5,294 bases of DNA, taken from Akkermansia muciniphila (lineage in GTDB: Bacteria > Verrucomicrobiota > Verrucomicrobiia > Limisphaerales > UBA9464). Of the stretch, positions 1 through 5,294 are shown in pieces (the stretch's first letter is position 1; each line of letters starts with the position of its first letter). The DNA is taken from positions 1 to 5,294 of the forward strand of contig CAMCFL010000272.1 of the NCBI GenBank assembly GCA_945873715.1, given 5' to 3'. The translations under genes were made by a program, and so were the position numbers. Under the pieces are notes generated by a model, which was given only the letters and a program-made list of their open reading frames with translations, did not search any database and had not been told where the DNA came from.

Positions 1-52
1 GCACTCCAAGACGCTGCCGCGCCCGTCGCGCAGGGTGGGTCCCGGGAGGGAG

Positions 53-1060
53 CTAGCGAAGGGTCGCGTTGGCTTTGCGGACCGAGATCGAGCCGCCGCT
101 GGTGCGGAGGCGGACGGTGGGGCCACCGCCATTGACCGGCCCGACGAGCCGGTCGCGTTTGGGTTTGCCGGTGAACTCGACTGGCAGTTCCGAACGGACG
201 CCGCCAGCGGAGGTCTCGGCGTCGAGGGAGAAGGCCAGGTTGGCGGGGACGGTCACACTGACGCTGCCGCCCGAGGTGGCGAGGTCCACTTCGCCGGGAA
301 GGGGCGGGCCCAGCAGGATGGCGCTGACGCTGCCCCCGGAGGTGCTCCCGGTGATCTTCCCGTCGATGTTCTCGAGAGTGATGCTGCCTCCGCTGGTCTC
401 CACCTCGACCGGGCCCCCGTATTGGAGCACCCGGATGGAGCCGCCGGCGGTGGCCGCCTGGAGCGATCCGGATCCTCCGCGGACTTGGATGGTGCCGCCA
501 CTGGTGTCCACCTCGGTTCCGCCGACGCAATCGCTCACCGCGATGGTTCCACCGGCCGTTCGGCCGTGGATGGCCCCGCGGATCTCCGTGAACCGGAGGC
601 CGCCCCCGCTGGTTGTCGCCTGGACCTCGGTCTGGACCCCGGTGACGTGGATGTGGCCGCCGGCGGTCTTCAGGGTCACCTGGCAATCGACGGGAACCGT
701 GATCCGGTAAAGACCCGAGGACTTGATGCGGTTCCAGCCCCACGAGGAGGAAACCCTGCCGGGCTTGCGGGCCTGGACGGACACCGTGACTCCCTCCTGT
801 TTCAGGGTGAGCGGGCGTTCCGCGAGGAACTCCTTCTCCTTCTTTTCCGAGCTGGCAGTGACCTTGCGCAGGACCTCTACGGTGACCTCGGAGGTGGCAT
901 TGGTGGTCACCTCGATCCCTCCAAAATCCACGTCGACGACCAGCCTGGAGGCAGGGGGAGCCGTGAAGCGGCGATCCACGCGCTCCTCGGTGGCGGCCAC
1001 GAGGAAGGGTTGAGCCAGCAGGAGGGCCCCCAGAAGGGCGAGACAAGGGGAGGTTTTCAT
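53..1060 (-). CDS. Exported DUF4097-type beta-strand repeat protein
   Basis: The product is 335 aa. Residues 1-23 look like a Sec signal peptide: MKTS, then a hydrophobic run (LALLGALLLAQPFLV), then V-A-A before TEERVDRR, consistent with signal peptidase I cleavage after Ala23. There is no lipobox and no later membrane segment, so the mature protein is probably periplasmic or surface-exposed. Residues about 37-125 are strand-rich (VVDVDFGGIEVTT, VTVSVQARKP). From about 132 a T-[SA]-G-G motif recurs at residues 132, 150, 168, 186, 204, 222 and 240, then less regularly at 262, 283 and 320, which is the pattern of the DUF4097 putative-adhesin families and suggests a stacked beta-solenoid. No catalytic motif is visible and the molecular function is unknown. 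The reading frame stays open upstream to 1345, but the ATG at 1060 is preferred because the signal peptide begins there and the upstream extension crosses an intergenic palindrome. No Shine-Dalgarno sequence precedes the ATG. The gene is transcribed away from the glycosyltransferase gene. The family call is from motif recognition and is fairly secure. Confidence 0.85.
   Translation of the reverse strand: MKTSPCLALLGALLLAQPFLVAATEERVDRRFTAPPASRLVVDVDFGGIEVTTNATSEVTVEVLRKVTASSEKKEKEFLAERPLTLKQEGVTVSVQARKPGRVSSSWGWNRIKSSGLYRITVPVDCQVTLKTAGGHIHVTGVQTEVQATTSGGGLRFTEIRGAIHGRTAGGTIAVSDCVGGTEVDTSGGTIQVRGGSGSLQAATAGGSIRVLQYGGPVEVETSGGSITLENIDGKITGSTSGGSVSAILLGPPLPGEVDLATSGGSVSVTVPANLAFSLDAETSAGGVRSELPVEFTGKPKRDRLVGPVNGGGPTVRLRTSGGSISVRKANATLR
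290..667 (-). repeat. Seven in-frame 54-bp (18-residue) degenerate repeats
   Basis: Within the DUF4097-type gene the motif T-[SA]-G-G followed by a short beta-strand (for example TAGGTIAV, TSGGTIQV, TAGGSIRV, TSGGSITL) begins at residues 132, 150, 168, 186, 204, 222 and 240, exactly 18 codons apart each time. The sequence between motifs varies, so these are protein-level repeats and not recent DNA duplications. Three looser copies follow at residues 262, 283 and 320, ending near position 80. Eighteen residues would suit one turn of a beta-solenoid. The periodicity is counted directly from the sequence, and the structural reading is inference. Confidence 0.75.
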
Positions 1061-1156
1061 GACAATTGAAATCGGGACACAGGAACAACGGTCGATCCGG
1101 GAGTAGGTCTCATTCCCCTCCAACGCCGCGACCGGCATCCGATGTTGGCTACTACA

Positions 1157-1169
1157 CCGGCTTTGCCGG
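1157..1169. repeat. Small hairpin (5-bp stem, 3-nt loop)
   Basis: CCGGC (1157-1161) can pair with GCCGG (1165-1169) around the loop TTT. The stem is short and common in GC-rich DNA, and no U-tract follows, so it is not called a terminator. It is listed because it lies in the same intergenic stretch as two stronger inverted repeats and could be part of a composite element. Confidence 0.3.
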
Positions 1170-1222
1170 GTGAGTTTCAATGGGGTTTTGGCGAGCTCCG
1201 GAGGGACAAGCCCTGCGAGTCC

Positions 1223-1237
1223 CCAGTCACGGACTGG
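1223..1237. repeat. Hairpin (6-bp stem, 3-nt loop)
   Basis: CCAGTC (1223-1228) and GACTGG (1232-1237) are perfect reverse complements around the loop ACG. The hairpin ends 7 bp before the REP-like doublet begins. No poly-T run follows on either strand, so a rho-independent terminator is unlikely. It may belong to the same interspersed element as the doublet, but a single copy cannot show this. Confidence 0.4.
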
Positions 1238-1244
1238 CGGAGTT

Positions 1245-1321
1245 GTCACGGATGTAGGCCCGCTGCCCTCAGCGGGCGGTTCCTCATCGCCGCCTGGGGG
1301 CAGGCGGCCTACAGGCATGAC
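1245..1321. repeat. Inverted pair of REP-like palindromic units (BIME-like)
   Basis: Two related units face each other. Unit A (plus strand) has the foot TGTAG at 1253-1257, an 8-bp stem (GCCCGCTG 1258-1265 with CAGCGGGC 1270-1277) and loop CCCT. Unit B (minus strand) has TGTAG at 1313-1309, an 8-bp stem (GCCGCCTG 1308-1301 with CAGGCGGC 1296-1289) and loop CCCC. An 11-nt spacer (1278-1288) separates them. The copies match at 20 of 25 positions. Four of the five differences form two compensatory base-pair swaps that keep the stem intact, and the fifth is in the loop. Weaker similarity (GTCA-x-G) extends 8 nt outside each foot. A GTAG foot directly 5' of a GC-rich hairpin, in inverted pairs, is the known layout of REP/BIME elements mobilised by RAYT transposases. 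The outer arms TGTAGGCC/GGCCTACA could also pair into one longer structure. Calling this REP is inference from structure. Confidence 0.65.
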
Positions 1322-1390
1322 CCCCGGGAAGTTTCTTCGATCCAAAGAGGCCTGTTCCTAAAACGCTGAAATGCGCATGCTCCGTCCCGA

Positions 1391-2560
1391 GTGCGCGTCC
1401 TGTTGCTCAACAATTCGGCCCGACCGTTCAATGGCGGTGCCAACCGGGTGGTGGTCGAGACCTGTGGTTTCCTCCAGGAACGCGGACACGAGGTGTTGCT
1501 TGCCTACCATGACGAAGGTCCGGTGGCGGTCTCCTGTCCGGTGGAATCCATGCCCCAGGGCGGCAAGCCCGGCGATCTGACCGCCCTGTGCCGACGCTGG
1601 AAGCCGGACGTCATCCAGGTCCATTCCGTTCGCAGCGAGACGTTGCTGGACGAAGCCGCGACGGTCCCGTCCACCCTCTTCCTCCATGACCAGACCTGGT
1701 TTTGCTCAACGGGCGATCGGATGCGCCGGGATCTGACTCCCTGTCACCGTCCCCACGGAGTTTCCTGCCTGTTCTGGAACTACGCGCAGGGATGCGGACG
1801 CAAGTCGCCCTGGGGGAATCTCCTCTTCTGGCGTCGGACGGAGCGTCTTCAGCGGTTCCGCGCTCTGCCCCGGATGCGTTTGCAGGTGGCTTCGCGTTTC
1901 ATGCGCGAAGGATTGCTCGAGAACGGGCACGACCCGGCGCGGATTGATCTGGTGCCGTTGTATGCTCCCCAGCCCGGCCCGGTCACGGAGATGGTCGAGC
2001 CCGGCCTGCTCTTTCTCCCGTCCCGTCTGGTGCCGCCGAAGGGCGTGCAGGTGGCGTTGGATGCGGTGGCGCAGCTCCGGGATCTGCCCTGGCGCCTGGT
2101 GATCGCCGGGGAGGGCTGGCATCGCGCGGCCCTGGAAGAAAGGGCCCGGGCGTTGGGCGTGGCGGAGCGCGTCCAATTCCTGGGCGAAGTTTCGCCGGAG
2201 GAGATCGGGCGCTGGTATCAGCGCTGCGAGATCGTGCTGTTTCCGGTGCTCCGCCACGAACCGTTCGGGTTGGTGGGTGTGGAAGCGCTCTCGCATGGCC
2301 GGCCGATCGTGGCGTTCGGCGGGGGCGGTGCCGACGAATGGCTGGCGGACGGCGAATCGGCGGTGCGGGTGGGGGCGCGGACGCCGGAAGCATTTGCCGG
2401 CGGGCTGGAGGAATTGCTCCGGGAACCGGCGCGCCGTCGGGAGTTGGCAGAGGGAGCCCGGCGGCGGTATCCCCCGTTTGAGCCGGACGCCTACATCGTC
2501 CGTCTGCTGGCGAGCTTCGAGCGGGCGATCGAGGGCTTCGGGATCAGAAATCGGCCGTGA
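1391..2560 (+). CDS. GT4-type (GT-B fold) glycosyltransferase
   Basis: The 389-aa product matches the usual length and layout of a retaining GT-B enzyme, which transfers a sugar from a nucleotide-sugar donor to a glycan, lipid or other acceptor at the cytoplasmic face. The N-terminal Rossmann half opens with MRVLLLNN, a glycine-rich acceptor-side loop (NGGANRVV, 14-21) and VIQVHS (75-79). The C-terminal donor-binding half shows LFLPSRLVPPKG (207-218, with Arg212 and Lys217), LVIAGEG (236-242), VQFLGEVS (261-268) and the family signature E-x7-E (Glu290 to Glu298 in EPFGLVGVE). Between the halves, after FLHDQTWFC, lies an insertion with Cys105, Cys118, Cys126 and Cys135. The start is GTG at 1391. 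It is the first candidate after an in-frame TGA at 1367-1369 and gives the typical MRVLLL beginning. No Shine-Dalgarno sequence is visible. No signal peptide or membrane helix is seen. Donor, acceptor and pathway cannot be read from the sequence. The gene stands alone on its strand and overlaps the convergent receptor gene by 17 bp. Confidence 0.9.
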   Translation: MRVLLLNNSARPFNGGANRVVVETCGFLQERGHEVLLAYHDEGPVAVSCPVESMPQGGKPGDLTALCRRWKPDVIQVHSVRSETLLDEAATVPSTLFLHDQTWFCSTGDRMRRDLTPCHRPHGVSCLFWNYAQGCGRKSPWGNLLFWRRTERLQRFRALPRMRLQVASRFMREGLLENGHDPARIDLVPLYAPQPGPVTEMVEPGLLFLPSRLVPPKGVQVALDAVAQLRDLPWRLVIAGEGWHRAALEERARALGVAERVQFLGEVSPEEIGRWYQRCEIVLFPVLRHEPFGLVGVEALSHGRPIVAFGGGGADEWLADGESAVRVGARTPEAFAGGLEELLREPARRRELAEGARRRYPPFEPDAYIVRLLASFERAIEGFGIRNRP

Positions 2561-5294
2561 GACTCACCGTATAGGTGATGCCGCGTCGATAACTGCGGAA
2601 CACGTAACGACCGTCGAAGTCGTTCCGGGGTCCGCCGAAGTCCGAGACGAAGATCGTGCGGATTTCCGGGTCGAGGAGGTTTCGGGCTCCGAACCGCATC
2701 TTCCAGCGTTTGCCGAGGCGTTGGCTGACGAACAGGTCGAGGGTATTGATCGGCTGTTCATAGGCGTTCGGCGCGTTGGGCACGTCCAGGGCCAGACGTT
2801 CGCCGGTCCGGCTGAACACGAGCGAGAAGGTCGTGCCAGTACGGGGGTTGTCGTAGGCGATGTCGGCATTGAGCACGTACTCCGGTTGATCGAACAGGGT
2901 GCGCTGATAGACCAGCACGTTGACCCCGTCGCCGGAGTAGGGGACGTCCACCACGGAATCGATATAGGAGAAGTTGCCACCCACGGAAAAGTCGTGGAGG
3001 AGCGGGTCGACGAAATCCAGCTTCTTGCGGACCTCGAACTCGATGCCGCGGACGATGGCCACGGGACGGTTGGTGAAGCTGACGATGTTGTTCTGGGGAT
3101 CGAGGTAGAAACGTTCGATGGGATCCTTGATGTCCTTCTGGAAGATGCCGAAGGAGATCAGCTCGCCGGGGCGCGGGAACCATTCGATCCGGGCATCATA
3201 GTTCTCGATCGTGGTGCGTTTGAGTTCCGGATTGCCGCGGACCACGAGATCCTCTTCCACGTCGATGAGTTCGACCGGTCCGAACTCCCGGTAGGTGGGG
3301 CGGGCGATGGTGCCCGAATAGTTCAGACGGACGTTGATGTTGGAAGTGACCATGAAGACGGCTCCGGCCGAAGGCAGGATGTCGTCGGTGTTCAGCGTGA
3401 TCTCGGAGCGGGTGTCGCCGGGCAGTCGGCTGAGGGCGAAGGGAGTGATGCTGAGACGGGTGGTCTCGACGCGGGCACCGCCGACCAGACGGAGCTGGGG
3501 ATGGACGAAGAAATCGCCCATGGCATAGGCCGCCTGGATGACCTGTCTGCCCGAGTATCCGTAGGGCCCGATGAAGCTGGTGTCGAAGAGTGGATCGCCG
3601 AATTGGAAGCGGCGGCGTCCCCCGGGCGCGTTCACCTCGTTATAACGCGGGCCGGTGAAATCGAGGACTCCGTTGGCGTAGTCCGAGGGATCGTCGTTGG
3701 CACCGGACGGCACGAGATAGCTGAAGCGATGCTCGGTCAGCTTGCGGGTGGATCCGCTGGTGAACACACCGCCCTTGAGGGCGCTCTCCAATCCATTGCC
3801 CGGGGCGAATGGCAGGGTCAGGTCCAGTTTGAAGTTTCCGTTTTCCTCGGTGCTCTCACGGAAGAGCCGGGTGGGGAAATTGACGTTGGGCAGGTCCGGA
3901 TTCCTGGCCTCGATCAGGTAGGATCCGTCCGGCTGCGGATCCAGACGCATGGGGAAGATGCGGAGGTCGGGGGTATCCTCGCCAGTGGAGGCGAGCGAGA
4001 GCAGCCAGTCGGCCTGGAAATCGTTGAGCTCGCTGAAGAGGTGGTGCCCCTTCATCTGGTAATTCTCCAGGTAACGTTCCTGCCAGCTCACGATGTTCAG
4101 CCGGCTGCGGGAGGTCTCGACCGGGTTGAACTGGTCGAAGCCGAACACGCGCCCGTTCTGGATCGAGCCGATGGCCGTGCCGTTCTGGTTGCGCACATAA
4201 CTGAACCCGAGCTCGTGACCCGGCATGAGTTCATAGGCCAGGGTTCCGACGGTGCCCCATTGATTCTCCTCGATGGATCGGTCCACCGCGAATTCCGACA
4301 AGCGTTGCAGCGGGCCCCCGTCATGGGTATCGCGCTCGGAGTTATAGCGACCGCGGAAGGCGTCCTGCTCGAAGCGGGCCCGCTGCTCATAGTTGAGCGA
4401 GGCGAACCAGCCGATGCGACGTCCGGCCAGCCAGCTGGTGTCACCGCTGGCGAGGGCAAAGTTCCGGTTGGGTCCGGGTGCATCGCCGGTCGGTGCGAAG
4501 GTGCTGGTCTTGAAGCCGCGCAGGGCGTTGTCGTAGGCCGTCGTCTGCTCCAGGCGGCGGGCCCGCAACTCCGGTTGGTTGGGACGAAAGGCACCGAATG
4601 CCTCGATGCGCAGCGGTTCGTACTGGTTGAGGATGGCCGGTGTTCCCGGGGTCGGCCGATCCAGGATCGAGACGGGAATGAAGACGGCGGAGGGCAGTTC
4701 GCGCAGGCCGTCATCCATTCCCAGCCAGTCGGTGCCGCTTCCCGGTGCGGAGAGGAAGCGGTCGTTGCCGGTGGAGATGGTGTTGTAGCCGGAACCGACG
4801 GTGAGCGTGGTGAAGGCGCGGGCGGGAAAGGACTTGGTGACGATGTTGACCGAGCCACCGGCGAACCCGCCTTGCAGGTCGGGCGTGAAGGTCTTGCTGA
4901 CCACCACGCGATCAATCATGGCCGATGGGATCAGATCGAGTTGGGCGGCGCGTCGACGGGGGTCGGCGGAGGGCAGTTCGGCTCCGTTGAGCGTCGAGAC
5001 GTTGTAGCGGTCGCTCAGGCCGCGCACGACCACCTGCTTGTTGTCGACGGCCACGACGCCGCTGACCTTGCTGACCACCTGGGCAGCGTCGCCTGAACCG
5101 GTGCGCGAGATCTGTTCGGCCGAGACGGTTTCCTGGGTCGAGGCGGCGTTCTTCCGTTCTTCCAGCACCGACTCGACGGTGGAGGGTTTGGTGCGGGTCT
5201 CGGAGAAGGCGGAAGTGGTGGCGGCCGGTGCCACCACGGTGTTGCGGGGTTGAGCGGTGCCCGTGCCTCCGGGGGTGCCGGTGCCCGGCTTGGC
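2544..5294 (-). CDS. TonB-dependent outer-membrane receptor, 5' end beyond window
   Basis: 916 codons are visible, and the frame stays open to the right edge, so the N-terminus is missing. The GTG at 5237 should not be taken as the start: 19 further codons upstream form a Gly/Thr/Pro-rich linker (PGTGTPGGTGTAQP). Numbered from that GTG, the plug spans about 20-140, with VESVLEERKN (21-30), QISRTGSGDAAQVVSKVSGV (42-61), VVVRGLSDRYN (69-79) and GGFAGGSVNIVTK (123-135). The remainder is beta-barrel, with many alternating aromatic and polar strands and large loops. It ends in a typical last strand (GITYTVSLTADF) with a terminal Phe, the signal read by the BAM machinery. Such receptors import ligands across the outer membrane using TonB-ExbB-ExbD energy. 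The substrate is not evident, and the length and motifs do not specifically indicate SusC. Related receptors often carry a signal peptide and a carboxypeptidase-regulatory-like domain before such a linker, which may lie beyond 5294. No frameshift or stop interrupts the visible part. Confidence 0.95.
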   Translation of the reverse strand, partial: AKPGTGTPGGTGTAQPRNTVVAPAATTSAFSETRTKPSTVESVLEERKNAASTQETVSAEQISRTGSGDAAQVVSKVSGVVAVDNKQVVVRGLSDRYNVSTLNGAELPSADPRRRAAQLDLIPSAMIDRVVVSKTFTPDLQGGFAGGSVNIVTKSFPARAFTTLTVGSGYNTISTGNDRFLSAPGSGTDWLGMDDGLRELPSAVFIPVSILDRPTPGTPAILNQYEPLRIEAFGAFRPNQPELRARRLEQTTAYDNALRGFKTSTFAPTGDAPGPNRNFALASGDTSWLAGRRIGWFASLNYEQRARFEQDAFRGRYNSERDTHDGGPLQRLSEFAVDRSIEENQWGTVGTLAYELMPGHELGFSYVRNQNGTAIGSIQNGRVFGFDQFNPVETSRSRLNIVSWQERYLENYQMKGHHLFSELNDFQADWLLSLASTGEDTPDLRIFPMRLDPQPDGSYLIEARNPDLPNVNFPTRLFRESTEENGNFKLDLTLPFAPGNGLESALKGGVFTSGSTRKLTEHRFSYLVPSGANDDPSDYANGVLDFTGPRYNEVNAPGGRRRFQFGDPLFDTSFIGPYGYSGRQVIQAAYAMGDFFVHPQLRLVGGARVETTRLSITPFALSRLPGDTRSEITLNTDDILPSAGAVFMVTSNINVRLNYSGTIARPTYREFGPVELIDVEEDLVVRGNPELKRTTIENYDARIEWFPRPGELISFGIFQKDIKDPIERFYLDPQNNIVSFTNRPVAIVRGIEFEVRKKLDFVDPLLHDFSVGGNFSYIDSVVDVPYSGDGVNVLVYQRTLFDQPEYVLNADIAYDNPRTGTTFSLVFSRTGERLALDVPNAPNAYEQPINTLDLFVSQRLGKRWKMRFGARNLLDPEIRTIFVSDFGGPRNDFDGRYVFRSYRRGITYTVSLTADF

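Larger units (their letters stand above)
1061..1390. other. Divergent intergenic region, hairpin-rich, no gene
   Basis: This 330-bp gap separates the starts of the DUF4097-type gene (leftward) and the glycosyltransferase gene (rightward), so it should hold both promoters. No convincing -35/-10 pair is visible on either strand. Short reading frames cross it on both strands, but none has a ribosome-binding site or a recognisable product. Apart from the leader of the left gene (about 1061-1140), it holds three local inverted repeats: a small stem at 1157-1169, a stem at 1223-1237 and the REP-like doublet at 1245-1321. The clustering suggests that much of 1140-1325 is an inserted or spreading non-coding repeat, which is inference. 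Confidence 0.6.

Noticed and set aside
1..52. A gene end or terminator downstream of the DUF4097-type gene
   Set aside because: The 52 bases show no clear hairpin with a T-run and no in-frame continuation that can be assigned, and too little sequence is present to judge.
290..667. CRISPR-like array, suggested by regular 54-bp spacing
   Set aside because: The repeats are degenerate at DNA level, in frame with an 18-residue protein motif, and have no identical repeat/unique spacer pattern.
35..1069. A 344-codon open frame on the plus strand opposite the DUF4097-type gene
   Set aside because: This is the same codon-register effect. The product is a Gly/Asp/Ala-rich string mirroring the 18-residue repeats, with no recognisable fold, while the minus strand has a signal peptide and a known repeat family.
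1332..1363. Possible sigma-70 promoter for the glycosyltransferase gene (TTTCTT ... CTAAAA)
   Set aside because: The hexamers match the consensus poorly and the spacing of about 20 bp is too long, so it cannot be told from chance.
1142..1369. Short plus-strand reading frames in the intergenic region
   Set aside because: They run through the inverted repeats, have no ribosome-binding site, and their translations resemble no protein family.
2564..2578. Hairpin TCACC/GGTGA as a terminator between the convergent genes
   Set aside because: It has only a 5-bp stem and no T-run on either strand, and it lies inside the receptor's last codons, where the sequence is constrained by coding.
2277..5096. 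A 939-codon open frame on the plus strand opposite the TonB receptor gene
   Set aside because: It lies exactly in register with the receptor codons, so it is interrupted only where the receptor uses TTA, CTA or TCA, codons that are rare in GC-rich genes. It ends at a receptor Ser codon TCA (5094-5096). Its translation is dominated by acidic residues, Gly, Ala and Val with no domain, and it also overlaps the glycosyltransferase gene in another frame.

Overview
The window is GC-rich DNA with three protein-coding genes, and one of them runs off the right edge. The receptor's plug segment (VRGLSDRYNVSTLNG, LPSADPRRRAAQLDL, SKTFTPDLQGGFAGG) and the absence of clear Shine-Dalgarno sequences suggest a Gram-negative bacterium of the Verrucomicrobiota or a close relative. 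This placement is inferred from recalled family resemblance, not from a search.

Layout: (1) Positions 53-1060, minus strand: an exported protein with a DUF4097-type beta-strand repeat domain, built from a T-[SA]-G-G motif that recurs seven times at exactly 18-residue steps. (2) Positions 1061-1390: a 330-bp divergent intergenic region with several hairpins. Its main feature is a pair of inverted REP-like units (about 1245-1321). Each has a GTAG foot, an 8-bp stem and a 4-nt loop, and the two copies differ by compensatory base-pair swaps. (3) Positions 1391-2560, plus strand: a GT4-type (GT-B fold) glycosyltransferase with an E-x7-E motif and a four-cysteine insertion. (4) From the right edge down to 2544, minus strand: a TonB-dependent outer-membrane receptor with linker, plug and most or all of the barrel. 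Its N-terminus lies beyond position 5294. The glycosyltransferase and receptor genes converge and overlap tail-to-tail by 17 bp.

All three products could act at the cell envelope: a periplasmic or surface beta-repeat protein, a glycan-building enzyme and an outer-membrane importer. However, adjacent genes lie on opposite strands, so they form no operon and no shared pathway is shown. The most interesting signal is the REP doublet, which resembles the palindromes mobilised by REP-associated tyrosine transposases (RAYT/TnpA-REP). No such transposase gene is in the window. Long reading frames opposite the first gene and the receptor are explained by codon register in GC-rich DNA.
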